A stretch of 64,000 nt of DNA from Malania oleifera (Eukaryota; Streptophyta; Magnoliopsida; Santalales; Ximeniaceae): NCBI RefSeq assembly GCF_029873635.1, contig NC_080423.1, positions 111,059,087 to 111,123,086 on the forward strand, read 5' to 3'. The notes under the pieces are model-generated. The model was not told the DNA's origin. It saw only the letters and a list, made by a program, of their open reading frames with translations, and did no database searches. Below, piece by piece: positions 46,721 to 60,290 of the stretch. How positions within the stretch are numbered: the first letter of the stretch is position 1; each line of letters begins with the position of its first letter. The position numbers were made by a program, and so were the translations under genes.

Positions 46721-49700
46721 ATGGAAGGAGGAGGAGCAAGCGATGCGGAGAGAGAGGACGACGACGCCGCGACTGAGCTTCTGAGAGATCGATTCAGACT
46801 CGCCACTATCTCAATTGCCGAAGCTGAAGGTTAGGTTCCCATTCTTCGGTTCTAATTAATTAATTTATTGTCCGTTTCTCGATGTAAATTTTCTCACGAA
46901 CTATTTTGTATTGCTTTGAACGATTCTCTGATTTTCAATTTCGTTGAGCAGCGAAGAAAAATGAAATGGAAATATCCGAACAAATCGTAGCTTGCATTTC
47001 CGATTTAGCCTTCAAATATACTGGTAAAGCTTTTGCCATTTGTTTTATTTATGTATTTATATTTTATTTTTCGCGAATGATAGTACAATTTATGTTCCTG
47101 ATTTGTTATTACCAGTTCTTGCGAGCACCTCTTTTTTGTTTACTTTTCAGAAACGCTATGATATTTTGGGCTTAATTTTTTGCACTATTAAGTTATTCGG
47201 CTTTACTGCAAAACATGCACTGCAACCACTTATCATTATTGATCAATGGTTAAAATTGCTGTGTGCAGCCTACTTGTTTGTGTGTAGGAGAGGCCGTTCT
47301 CATATGCTGCTTTGCCAGTAGGCCTGCCTGGCATGTGGTAGGTTTAAATTTTGAATAAGAAGATCTTAGTGGAAGTCATATACATTTTAGCATAATTCAT
47401 AGGTTTAAATTGCTATACATATGCTAAAAGAAGTATCAGTAAAACCCAATGATCAAGAAGAAAGAGAAGGAGAATGAGCGTCGGAAAAACCCAAAATGAA
47501 GAAATTACAAAAAATAATAAATAAATTAGGGAAACTTTGCATAGAAATAATGATGATAATGGGAGAAAAGTTGCCTGCCAAAAATTTATTTGTTATTTGG
47601 GAAGAAAATGTAAAGTTGGTTAAAATGGAAGCTTCAAACATTCCAGAATTTTAAATCTATTCATTATTTCGATCGGCTTACCTGCACATAAGGCGAAAAT
47701 TAAGTACCTAGAAAATACACTTCGAGGCTAGCCTCATGAGATTGATATTGTGAAGCAAATAACAAAGTGAATCTTTTTATGAGTCCATGACAAGAAATTG
47801 ATAAGATATAACTCCATGTTACCTAGAACTTGGAACATTTTGGTTAGTGGAGTGGGAACAGGATTATGGTAGGACACCTCTAAAATGTGGAACATTAGGG
47901 GTATACATAAATAGATATGTTGGGAAAAAAGTGAAATGACACTTGTATATTTGGTGAGGACGTTGAGATGTTTCTAAAGTTCATACAAAGGTGCAGTTCC
48001 CTAGGGTGTTAGCATTTTTTGGTAACTATGGTATAATTGTTCCCAAATTTCATCTCAAGAATGTCTATTTCTTTCTAATTACATGTTGAATCGTTGATTG
48101 AAATAATAAGGAGCATACAAGGAATACTAATTACCTACATTTCCAAATTTTTCATTATATTCCATCTTATTCTAAGGAATAGCTATTCCGCAAACCAAAC
48201 AGGTACACATGGTTGGATGTTTTCCTCTACCTCTAGTCTGCATATTCAGGTATATGCAGTATCTATCAAAAAATTAGGTGCTGCAATATAGAAGCATTTT
48301 TTCCAATTCAAAAACTGATTCTACTGCACATGGGCGGGAAGAGAATACTTGCAGAAAGGGCTCTCGTTTACCCTCACATCAAGCATTATATTGGAGATGT
48401 ATAGTCTACTACTATTCCATGAGAATTGGTATCATGATAGCCCTATTTTCAGAGAATATGGGACAGTTTTTTCTAAATATTTTGGTTTGCTTCCTGATTC
48501 TCTTGTTGCCTCTGTTATAATTAAGCTCCCAAAAAATTCTTGGGTTTCGCCTCATTATTCAGCTCCTATTGTCAGAATTCATTTCCAATGTTTTAATGAG
48601 CTGAATCCTTATTTTGCCTCTCCTGACAGAGTTGTTTGGGATCTCACTCCTGGTTATGCTCTCACAAATTTTCAGCTTGGGATATCATCTGAGAGAGAAA
48701 TATCCTAGTTCCTTGGTCTAAAAGTACTTTGGTCAAAGAATTTCATTCCCACGCACTCCTTTTATACCAGGGCTAGCTATTCTTAATAAGCCTCAAATCA
48801 TGGACAAACTTTTGAAGTGGGTTCTTTCTGTTTCTTCTGTGTGTCCTTCCTGCTTTGAAATTACTGAAACTAAGGTCTACCACGCGCCCCTTTTATGTCT
48901 GGGCAAGCTATTCTTAATAAGCTTGAAACCATGGACAGACTTTTGAAGTGGGTTCTTTCTGTTTCTTCTCTGTGCCCTTTCTGCTATGAAATTACTGAAA
49001 CTAAGGACTCCCAGGCGCTCCTTTTATATCTGGGCTAGCTATTCTTAGTAAGCTTCAAACCATGGACAGACTTTTGAAGTGGGTCTTGCTGTTTCTTGTC
49101 TGTGTCCTTTCTGCTATGAAATAACTGAAACTAAGGACCATCTTTTCTTCTTCTGTAATACTCTTCAGCAGTTTATTATAAAATTTTTGCTTGCTTTGAC
49201 TTTCTCCAACCTCTCAATGCCTGGAAGAGTGAATTAGATTGGTTATTTGATATTTCTACTCATTCTTCTCATTCATTGTTCTGTAGATTGATGTGGGCAG
49301 TCTAAATCTACCTCATCTAACATGTCTGTAATATGATCACTCATGAGAAGTCTTTTATACTCATTAATTCTTACTACATTTTATCTCTTTTGATGCAAAG
49401 AACAAGGGACTTTTATATAAGAGTCTATGCCTTAGTTTCTTTTTTCTATCTGTATTTCTTATTGGTACAATACAAATGTGATAATTATATACTCATAATA
49501 CTCAATTATGGGTACTTAAAATTTAAGAAAGATCAGTACCATATCCTTAACGCCAGTGATGAATACACTAATGAAATTCGACAACTATTGGCTTTTAGAA
49601 ACTCCCTTATTTATGAATCAGATTTTCTCAATGCTTTTGGCACTTCTCATCCTTAAAATCCTTACTAATTGCATAATTGTGATTCACATGTCAGCTTACA

Positions 49701-51194
49701 GTGGAAGTAAAATTGAGCTGTGAAATCTTAGAGTTGGACTAAAAGTTTTTATCCTCACTGGAGGAAAGGTATAAAACTTGGAATATGAAGCTTGTATGAT
49801 GTGTCTCAAACTCAGGATGAATCTCCAGGCATGGGGCTTCTGCCTCATGCGTGCCATGTTTGTAGCATGACTGAGTGAACTCAACCTCTAAAGGTTTTGC
49901 TTCAAAGTTTTCTTGTTGAACCTCTCCTTAAGATGTTGTACTTCAAACTCAGGATGAGTCTCCAGGCATGGGGATTCTGCCTCATGAGTGCCATGTTTGT
50001 AGCATGACCAAGTGAACTCAGCCTCTAAAAGTTCTGCTTTGATTGAACCTCTCCTTAAGATATTTGCCTTACAAACTTCTTAAAAATAGCCCATCTGTGT
50101 GTGTGTGTGTAATATATATATATATATATACACACAAATCAATTACTTTTTGTTTAAATTTGCCTCAATATCAATTTCTGTAGGCCTCTTCTTTTGTGAG
50201 CTTTTCCCAGACTTGAAAGATTATGATATTAAATTCGTTTTCAATTGAACTAGTGACTGCATGTTTTGGCTTTCAGCCTATCATGGTTCATATTACAATC
50301 TCTGAAATGCTCCAATGTAGTATAAATCATTTAATCTGAACCATCACATTTTTTATGTTCTAATAGGTTATGGGCTATATTTTCACATTAGCTGAGTGAG
50401 TCAGTTTCTGTATCTTACCTTCCCATAGGAGATTAAAGTGCAATGCATGTGTAAGTAGTGGTTGCTGGAAGAAAGTAAAAGTAACCTTGACAAACATCTC
50501 TTCTTTTTTTAATCAGGTGTAAATTATAGATGGACATTGCATTGGCCAACTTCATTAACAATTATTATGGTGCATTTATGTATGCAGTGTTGCTGTGTTC
50601 TTCATTTCTGAATGAACAAATAAACTTAATTTTGCTCTCAATTATAAAGAAATCAAGAAATAGCATTACAAGGTTGTTACTGAAAGCAGGTGGCAGCTAC
50701 TCTTTTCTGTTGTTTCAGAGCAGATCAAATTTAAGACTTGCTTGATTCTGCGTCTTAAAATGAAATTGGTCTGGGATAACCAGTGAGATGCGTTTTTGCT
50801 CTTATGCAGTTTTCCTATCATTGTTTCTTGGTATGAGTGAATGCCAAGGGCACCTTGTTTATATGCAAATTTGTATCCAAATAGCAAAGGACTAACAACA
50901 GTAATGGATTAAGTAAACAGATTCTTTTTCCAAATCTTGCTTGGTGCAAGGACTTTTGAAGTGTTGTGTTTGAGTCTAATGATTTCTGGGCTTTGATATT
51001 TGTTGGACAAAGCCAGGGATTAGGGGTTAATAAAACCGTTATTTTCTTAAAATGCAGAACAGTTAGGGAAGGACCTCGAGTTATTTGCACAGCATGCTGG
51101 TCGTAAATCTGTGAACATGGAAGATGTCATACTTTCAGGTGAGGCTTATCAGCTCATTTGAATTTGCAGGTACAAACTGGATAAAATAATATTG

Positions 51195-51225
<31 letters not shown>

Positions 51226-51689
51226 GTCCATCCCACCTTATCTAATCAACAGCCAGTATTTATGTTAATCTGCTTTAGCAGTTTAAATGTGTTCTGCTAC
51301 CAGTATTTATATTAATTTATTTTTTCCTCCCTAAATATTCATCTACTGCAATTTTTAGTTGTTTCTATTTTAAAATGGAGAATGGACTTGACTATAAATT
51401 TCTCCTGTGTGTATGATATTTGCCTCTTTTATGATCCATTACTTTCAAAGAAAGGAAAACGAGAGAGCACAATATTCATTTTTTAGAGGCATAAAGATAA
51501 AACAGCTTCAAATTATTAGTTTTGGTTTTGGTTTCAGCGCACAGAAATGAACACCTGGCTGCCTCATTGAGGTCCTTCAGCAATGAACTGAAGGCGAAAG
51601 AACCCCAGTCGGAGAGGAAGAAGCGGAAGAAAGCGTCGAGAATGGAAGATAGAGCTAGCACCAGTGTGTTGCATATTCCCGAGCCCTGA
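46721..51689 (+). CDS. MHF1: MHF1 / CENP-S histone-fold protein
   Basis: Four exons: 46721-46829, 46952-47023, 51058-51138 and 51538-51689, all with GT-AG borders and matching phases. The product is 137 residues, normal for the family (about 120-145). The histone fold spans about 17-110: LLRDRFRLATISIAEAEA, ISEQIVACISDLAFKY, LGKDLELFAQHAGRKSVNM, then EDVILSAHRNEHLAASL. A basic tail ERKKRKKASR (113-122) suggests DNA binding or a nuclear signal. MHF1 pairs with MHF2, binds DNA with FANCM, limits crossovers and aids crosslink repair; the same pair belongs to the CENP-T-W-S-X kinetochore group in animals and fungi. Intron 2 is 4.0 kb and carries repeats. A start at 46691 is out of frame and ends early. 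Confidence 0.95.
48280..49220 (+). mobile_element. LINE fragment with a triplicated zinc-binding region, in MHF1 intron 2
   Basis: A frame of 119 codons (48349-48708) contains FHENWYHDSPIFREYG and DRVVWDLTPGYALTNFQLG, typical of the linker after reverse transcriptase in plant L1 elements. It is followed by the zf-RVT segment: DRLLKWVLSVSSLCPFCYE, ITETKDHLFFFC. About 120 bases of that segment (TTTTGAAGTGGGTTCTTTCT region) are repeated three times in tandem, near 48755, 48880 and 49010. Only the last unit runs on into the HLFFFC motif. No tail or target duplication is seen. Same strand as MHF1. Confidence 0.75.
49807..50075. repeat. 137-bp tandem duplication in MHF1 intron 2
   Basis: Two copies beginning CAAACTCAGGATGA at 49807 and 49944, about 90% alike, with a small deletion near the end of the second. 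Non-coding. Confidence 0.8.
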
Positions 51690-54189
51690 CTCTACAAACA
51701 AACATTAAATAGCACATTTTGGCCTTCGGTAGTATGGTAACCAAGGCATGCCACTTGTCCTCCCTCCACATATTGGCCTTTGTACCAACCAAAAAAAAAA
51801 AAAAAGGAAAGATAAAAGGAGCCAACACCTTTCCCTCTATGTTGCACATATTGAATCATCCTTGGGCAAGTAAAAAAAGTTGGAACAGTGATATGTAACG
51901 GAGAAGATGAGCAGTTGAGCTGCAACTGCATGGGTCAACTTATTTCCTTTTGCGTATTGAGATAGGCTTATAAGATAATTGATATGATGAAATGCGGAAC
52001 CACATGCATGATGCTGGACACCGAACCCGCCCAGAGAGCATGAGTAGCTTTTGAAATTGAAATTTGCCCTTTACGATTTCAGTTTCCATTTTCTGGCACT
52101 TCTGAATGGGGTAAATGAGAAAGATGGGTATGTCAGATGCCAGTCCCCCCGAGTCAGTAATAAAGTGGGTTTAGACAAGATAGAAGATGCCAATAACAGG
52201 GAGAATCGGAGCTGTTATTTATTACTCCTCACAGTATATAAATATATGTGCTCAAAATCTACAAAGGGCAAGGGTGGTCCAGAGGGCAGAGGAGTACTTA
52301 CATATGCCAGAGAAACAGAGAGCAGGCAGAGGCCGGACCATCCAAGCCTAGCGTCCTGCATGCACGGAGGATACTGTTGACTGTTCATTATTGTGCTGCT
52401 GCTACGTCACTCACGTATATGCTCAAACGAGTTAAAAGTCATTCGACTTTTGTTTTTAATAATTACGAGATTTGGAAACCCTTTTGTTTTTATTTTTAAT
52501 TTTAATTTTTGGGGGGTGTTTGGGGTATACATGGTATTGTTGGATTACCAAAAGCTTCAGTCTTGTCACTGGCAGCTGTGCCTGTGACGCCGCATGCCCA
52601 CCCACTTTGATGCTTGCTGCCCGCGCCTGGAGGTTTCACTCCTCTCTCTCTCTCTCTCATAAGTATTTCAAAAAATTTCATCTCGTAATTACCCATAACT
52701 ATTTAAAAAACAATATTTTTTAAAAATATATTTATTTATTTACTATTTTTTATATAATTATTATTTAAAAGCTGTGGAGCACGTGCATTGCAATGGACTA
52801 ATAAACAATAAAATTTATGACATCTGAGTAGATGGTTTGTTGCATTTTGTTACAAAAATATTGTACAAATTAATATGTAGTGAAAAAAATGTTTGAATCA
52901 TACAATGCAACAACCAATAATAAATAATATGGACACATGGATAGTAAAGAAAAGCAAATAAATAACCATTAGGTGGTTGAAGTGTTCATCTAGGATTTTA
53001 AAAATTTTGGGACTCAAAATTTTTTTTAATGTAATAATATATTCTTGAGACTCTAAAATTTTTTTTATTTAAATAATATTAACATTATTTATTATGCACT
53101 CTTTTCATACATTGACTTCTCAATTAACAAATAAATGTAATTTTTTTTTTTTCAAGTCTCATTGACTTCCTAACTAATAACTTTATTATGTTTTTAATTA
53201 TCTATTACTATCATCTATTTCTTTTAGCCTTTCTAAAAAAATCTTTCCATCTCTTAGTTTTTCTATGATTTTTGCTCCGACTCTTATGTTCATCATTTTC
53301 GGGCCTCATTCTCTATAATTTTAATCGACCTTAATTTTGATATCAATGTTTATGCATTATTTTTCTAATATTTTCATTCTGAACTTTTTTTAATATTTTT
53401 TCTTAAATTTTGGAAGTTTTGTAGTTAGAGCGTTGTATCCGACAAGAATCTGATATCTCTAAAGTCTTGCTCGCCGATCGATTTGCAATAATAATAACAA
53501 TTAGGTTATATTTTTTCAATCTATTATTTCTATAAATTTATTAAATATATTTTTATTTTTTTACATAATTTGTCAATTTATAGTTAGTGTTAATTTTGAA
53601 ATTTAATTATATCAACGAGAAAATATGAATCCAGATATGAAAAATGAAGAAAGATAAAGAAAATATTAAAGGTTCCTAATTAAATCGTTCGCCTAGGGAC
53701 CTATATTATGAAGAGTCATCCCTACTAAGGGAGCAAGCGGCTTAATTTTACTATCATTAATCAAATCAGGGTTACAACATTATTTATATACTAACCCTTC
53801 CCAAATACCCTTATATCAATCTTTGGAAGTTATGTTTCCGAATTCCTAACCTATTGATCTTTTCAATTCAAAATTTTAAAACAGTACCGAACAAAACTAT
53901 TAGACAAAACATTGTCTTCTTGCAACCTAATTTCCTTATTTTTTTTTTCTCAACATGTCTTTTTGTGCATGTGTTTTACTTAATATGAGCCACATACTCC
54001 AACAAAGGAGGTTGATACTAGCTATTATTCTCTTTGTGGGCTTTTGAAATTATTCTGTTCGGTGGATAATCATAGCTCAACAGTTATGAAATCTATTTGA
54101 TTAGGGATCTGGAAAAATTATATTGCTAATTGTTGGGTCTTCACAAAATATAATACCATACCATGTATGAATCACTCGTGCTCCCTCAA
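51690..54189. other. intergenic sequence downstream of MHF1
   Basis: The first few hundred bases are probably the MHF1 3' untranslated region. The rest is AT-rich, with a CT tract at 52643-52659 and no gene. At 52980-53070 there are short repeated phrases such as GACTCAAAATTTTTTTT that look like an old decayed repeat. Confidence 0.5.
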
Positions 54190-55550
54190 CCACAGGGGTT
54201 GCTCTTTCCATCTTTTGTCCATGTTTGTGTTCTTCGGTTTCTAAATATTCTGGTTTTGTTTTTTATTATAGGCAAATGACAAATTGTGCAGGGATTGGAC
54301 GCAGGTGACCAACCTATATATTATTGCTGGGAGAAAGTGGATTGCAGTTTCAATGTGAAGATGGCAAGGCGGGAGGATGCCCTTCTAATTTGGTATTTTC
54401 ATTATCCCTCCATTTTTAGATTCAAAAATGTAAAATGCTAGTCTTTTGAAAATATAAATTTTATATCTTTAATTTAAGTTTGTGTGAATTAATTAAATCT
54501 TTTAATTCGCTTTTATATTGTATCTTAACTGGAACTAACACAAATTTAAGTTTAAGATTTCTACTCTTTCACAATGGAGGGGTTTTAGATTTGTAGTTTT
54601 ATTAGATTTGAATAAGATGTAATATAAAATCGTATTAAAATTTGTCTAAATCTATTTAAATCTAAATTCAAGTTCAGAAATTCATACTCCTAATTGCAGC
54701 GTTAAAATTTTCAATTATGAAAAAAATATCAAATTTGTCATTGTCCATATTTGGCCTTCTTTTCTTTCAAGTGACTTTCACATCTTTTTTGGATCAAGAT
54801 TTTTTGCAATTATGAATGAACAAAATATTTGGATAATATGATAAAGGTGAATGTTTAATTTATATTATGTTTACAATTTATTGATTTTTAAAATGCCTAT
54901 TATTCAAAATTTTATTTTAAATATAAATTTATGAGAAATGATTTTTTTAATAATATGGGATAAAAAGGGGGAAATTTGAAATTGCTTTTTCACTATAATA
55001 AATATTAAATATTAGAGATTTTTTATTTTTTTGAAATGGTGATTTCATAAATTTTTTATTCTTAAAAACTTGAAACCATTCTGTATAAAACTAAAGGCGG
55101 ATACCCGGACGAATCCAAAAAAAAAAAAAAAAAACAAACATATTTTAATTTATAATGAGCTAAAAACTCTTTACACATGAAAGAAAAAGTACATATGATT
55201 GATGTGTTTCCTCTTTAAAAGGTGTCCTGAGTCGATGTGTCCTAAGTTTCGAATTGGCCAAACATCCAAATGTAGCGCATTCGAATTAACCTAAATGGTG
55301 CATCAATTCGAGGATTTAGTATTACATCGGAGGTCCAAAGGACTTGTCGGTAGCAAGAGTTCTCACGGAAAATAAAAAAAAAAAAAAAAAATGCACAGAG
55401 GACGTTACAAAAAGAGAGTACTTTGAACTTTAAAGTTGTACTCATTGCTAACCTTTGTTTTTGTTTTTATTATTTTTTTTCCCGTTGATGAAAAAATTTT
55501 GAAATGTGGGGAAGTTACTTTTGCCATCATCTTCTTAAAGTAAAGGTGAC

Positions 55551-55589
<39 letters not shown>

Positions 55590-56335
55590 ATTGGAGAGAG
55601 AGAGAGAGGATGGGGTTTTTGAATAGCTGGTTACCCTATGGAGGAGTAAGACCGTAGGAGTACTATAACGAGTTGAATTTAAAAATATTCCATGAGCCAC
55701 AAGTTAATCCACATGCCATTTCTTCTGATGATTGATCTCTCATGAGCGGTGAGATGAGAAGGAGATTAGTAGAGCCCATATGTAGGGCTAGGCCGTGGGC
55801 CCAAGGTAAGTTGGTGTGAGGTCCACGCCTTTATATATATATATCTTGTATAATAATCATAATTATAAGCATTAAAGACGTGAGCTTTTTCTTAGTTTTG
55901 ATAAAAATAAGATAGAAAATTTCTTTAAAATTTCAAAATTTTCATTAATTTTTCAGAAATTTTAAAAATAGTACAAATCTTTTTTAAAATTTGTTAAAAA
56001 GCTGTAAATCTCTCCTTAAAAATTTTGTAATTTTAGATAAATTATACTGGAATTTTTTTCCTTCACATATCTGTGTCTACTTCTTAACTTGTACACAAAA
56101 ATGAATTCTCTCTCCTCTTTACATGTTTAATATTAATGAATATAGAATTAAATTGTCATATATTTAATATTTAAAATATGGGTATATAAACACATGAAAA
56201 GAAAAGATTTTCTGTATAATTTTTTGTTTTTTTACAAAATGTAGGAGAACTTTTTTATCTTTACGATAAATTTTAAGAGAGATTCTTAAAATTGTTGAAA
56301 AGGTTTTGGAGATTTTTGAAATTTGACGGAAGGTT

Positions 56336-58529
56336 CTACTGCATTGCACCACCGACAATCACAATCACAATCACAATCCCATAGCCAATGGCAATGGTGA
56401 TGCCTCCCTTTGGTTAATCCTAAATTTGCCACTGCATCTCTCACCAATCAACGATTCATACACAAACAGTTTTGAAGGGTTGAGGACATGTTGTTCTGCC
56501 CCAAACCTATGGGCTCTTGCCCTTAATTTGGGGATGGAGGTAAGTTATTTGTCACTTCTCTGTGCCCGTTGACCTTACTTGCCCACACTAGTAAACTATT
56601 TTGAATAAATAAATAAAATAAAATAAAATATGTCCTACTAATTAATAATTGAAAAAATGTTATTAAAAAATAACATGAAATTTTTTATCACTTAATTAAT
56701 CAATGCACTTCTTGTATGTATGTTCGGAGAGACTTTAAATTTGAATTTGTAAGAGATTTGAAAAAAATGTAATGTAAATTGTATTGAAATTTTTAAAAAT
56801 TTAAATTTAAAGGTTAAAATTTATGCTCCCAAATGCAGTGCTGGTATTTTTGTGTTTGACAGACTTAGCTTTATATTTTGATCATTCCTATTATATTTTT
56901 CTTATTTTTGATTTTTCATTTATTATATGCTCCTGTAACACGTGTTTTGTATCTTAAGTTAGGTGGGTCTTCTAGTTTTCTACAATTATGAATAAAAATT
57001 TAAGTAGAAATGTGGGTCAAAAGTAAAGAAAATATGTTCTAATAGGATTGTCTATAAATTGATTCATTTATTAATTTATCTTTTTTTATATCTTTTTTTT
57101 TTATGAATTTATGAAACTTGAAAAAATTATTGAATAATGAGAGAAAGAAAAAAGAAATTAAAATTGCATCAATTACTCTATATTAATATTAGAGGTGCGT
57201 GTTATATTAGAGATGCGTGTAGAAATTCTTCATTTCATTTAAATCTCTCTCTCTCTCTCTCTCTCTCTACTATGATCTTATAGCCTAACTATTAAGATGT
57301 CTAGGCATAATTCATTCATATATTTTTCTCACCTAGTAATCCTTACTAAATATGATTATTATTTAATCAAAATTGAATAAAAAATTGACTGATTTGGCAT
57401 GTCAATCATTTAAGTTATGCCAATCTAAAATAATATTTGTTTTATTATCAATTTGATTAACAAAGAAATTTTAATCGAATAAATTGAAATTATCTAAAAT
57501 ATTTATTAATTATTCTTCTAATTAAGGATAATGGAGAGTGGACGATTTCAAATTAATATATTGTTTCAAAAATTAAATAACAATATTAAAATAAATAAAA
57601 TTGCTACCATTCTCCATGGAACAAAAATATGCACTACTATATACACATGCATGCATACATCCATCCACATACACTTATATAAAGAAGAAAAGGAATAACT
57701 TGCACATAAGTGAAAATAAGAAGAATAAACATAAATTGGGCTAGCAAATCTTAATAAAAAAACACTTTAGAAAAAAGTCAAACTGCTAACCATCTGATAT
57801 CAAAACAATGATGTTGAGAATTCCACTTATGAATTCATCTCATATTCAAAAATTGAGTGGATGATGGGTACTTATATACATGATTAGACCCAAGATCACA
57901 CAGTCTTTAAGCTTTTGGGTCGAGTCGTGCTTACCCACGTGAATTAAGCTCACCCATGGACTCCTCTAGCACCAACAATAATATTTAACATCAAAAGCTC
58001 TAATATGATAAAGAGGATTTTTCTGTCAATGATTATTTCAAAATACTCCTTTAACTACCCACAATTATCTCAAAATTTCCTTATAATTATGTTAAATTTA
58101 TCCCTATAATTATTTATAATTATTCCAAATACTCCTATAACTATCTACAACTATTGAAAATTAAAATGCCCTTATATTATTTAATTATTTATTATTTTTA
58201 AATATTTAAAAAAATTAAAAAATAAAAAATCATAAAGCAAGAACATAGTGCGTGTCCATGGTTAGTAATATTATTATAAAAAAAAAAAAGAACTTTTTAA
58301 GCAAAAATAATGCTATTAGCTTACACAAAGATAGTCCTATTCTCAAATAATGCAATCGGAGTGATCTTATCATCCCAGCCTTCCTAATGAACATCTCTAT
58401 AAACATCATAGCCAAAAAGTAGTTTATTTTTGTATGCAATAGAATAATGGCAAATAAGCATAAAGAGACTCGCAAATAGTGCAGAATTAAAAGCAATCAG
58501 AAAATGAATTTGTTTGTACAAACGTTTGC
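56336..58529. other. AT-rich sequence within copy d
   Basis: No gene. A short CAATCA tandem (56356-56378). 57780-57980 (GTTGAGAATTCCACTTATGAATTC region, then GGGTCGAGTCGTG) resembles the tail of a common plant repeat but has no clear ends. Confidence 0.4.
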
Positions 58530-59045
58530 ATTATTTTAATGTGATTATTGAAAGTGACTCGCGAATTATAGTTGATTGGTTTCAGAAAGGTAGATGTACT
58601 TTGTGGTATGTTTGAGAATTTTGAGAGGAACTCGTGGTGGAGTTAGAGGGAGTGAACGTCATGGTGATGCGTAAATATAGAGAAAACAATAGTGTGACTG
58701 ATTTTCTCACTAAAAAGGGAAAAATGAGAAAAAATGTAATCTACGAATAATAACAACTTCTACCACGTTATCTGAAAGATATTTTTCGGATGGATAGGTG
58801 GGGTCTCGTTTTCGTTCGTCGTTAGTTCAACTCTAGAGTTTCGGTTGATGAATTTAGATTTGTTTTTTGTTGTGTTTATGTTTTTATCTTCTTTGTTAGT
58901 TATATTTAGTTTTATTATCCTAATTTGTTTGATTGCTGGTGTTGATTTTTTGGAGGGTTTTTCTGTACTCTCCCTTTTGTTTTATCTTGTAATCACGATA
59001 TTCTTTCACCAAAAGTAAGGATATATTAATAATAAATAAATAAAT
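58530..59045 (+). mobile_element. LINE 3' end with RNase H-like piece
   Basis: A decayed frame reads VIIESDSRIIVDWFQKGRCT, then KYRENNSVTDFLTKKGKMRK, the end of the RNase H-like (RVT_3) domain found at the C-terminus of plant LINEs and related host proteins. A 3' untranslated region follows with TTTTGTTTTATCTTGTAATC and an A-rich (AATAA)n tail at 59025-59045. It is 5' truncated and broken. Confidence 0.65.
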
Positions 59046-60290
59046 AAAGGTGTTGTCCTCTTTTAGTAAAAAAATAATAATAAGCATAAAGAGGAATCAA
59101 CCTTCACTAGGAGGATGCATAGAATGAACTTGAAGTAAGAAGAGTCTACAAAAACAAATTTTTCAACAAAATAATCAGAAGTAAAGTCCAAGTGAGCCTT
59201 AATTTTTCAGCCACTTTCTTGAAATTCTTCTTGGTCAAATCTAGCAATTATATAGCAATCATATGGCTAGTGTTTGTCAGAACGGATTTCAAGGCTTGCA
59301 TTTGAATTTATGAGGATTTAGAAGGAAGTCAATATAAATTTTTAGTATGCTTTGTTCAAATTCACACAAATTCAAATTTAAGTTAACTAAATTTGCTTAT
59401 ATTAAATATGAAAATGTCGTAATAAATTTTGAGGAGCAAGCAACCGTCAAAATATTTTTAACCCAACTCAAAAAAGGCGGAGTTGATACAAATAATTAGT
59501 GAAAAGAAATTATTTTATTACATAAGATTCATAAATAGTATATATATATATATTTATTTGTCTCCACTCGTTTATTGGCTTTAGTAACATAGAGAAGAAT
59601 GAGTTCATCATACATCAATTTTGTCCTAATATGATCATTTCATGAGAAATTTCGTGGCTTGCCTCATTGGAACAAGCTTGTCAGTCCAAATATTTGATTG
59701 GCTTTTTTCACAAGTAAAAAGACCCAAAGGCAAAAAATGCTTCTAATTGGCTACCTTAATGTTATGTCTTTTTCTTTTTCACCTATCTACTTCAATTATA
59801 AGTTGATAATCTAATTAAATAATTGCTTATTTTTTTAGTGAATTTTATTATATGAGCTAATAAATGAATTTATTGCTTTTATTTTTGGATATATGAATCT
59901 TTTTGTTTCATTAAAAAAGAAAGAAAAGAAAACATGTAGATACAAAGACATGTCGTTGGCCGTAAAGAGGTTTCTTCTTCACGCTCATTTAATAAAAATT
60001 AATTAATAAAAACCTTTCTTAGACTTATAAGGATGGTTTTATTTAATTATTTATAAGTCAATAAGATGATACTAATATGTTGGATATAATTATTTTTTCA
60101 CTAAAAGAAGAGATTCTTTTTAACCAACAAAAAAAAAATTATAGTTGAAGGGTCTAAAAATATTTTGTCCCTTCTTTTAATGGGCAAATGGCTAAATTAT
60201 TGGCTTGCAACTAAGGATGAGACACATGCCTATGAAACATTAGGCCATGCCCTGTTAATTTCGTTAACGCTGTTTTCTTTACTTGAAATT

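Larger units (their letters stand above)
54190..60290. repeat. duplicated segment, copy d (diverged)
   Basis: 54190-54715 matches 27820-28200, 56100-56335 matches 28462-28675, and 59540-60290 matches 29915-30640, all in the same order and strand. Sequence between these blocks is unrelated and includes a LINE piece. The proline-rich gene end and RNase T2 exons are not found here. (CT)n runs at 55555-55588 and 57246-57267. An exon-like fragment lies at 54271-54391. No intact gene. Confidence 0.6.

Noticed and set aside
46966-47321. Open frames starting at the MHF1 exon 2 and running into the intron
   Set aside because: They read through a good GTAAAG donor; the histone-fold frame is completed by exons 3 and 4.
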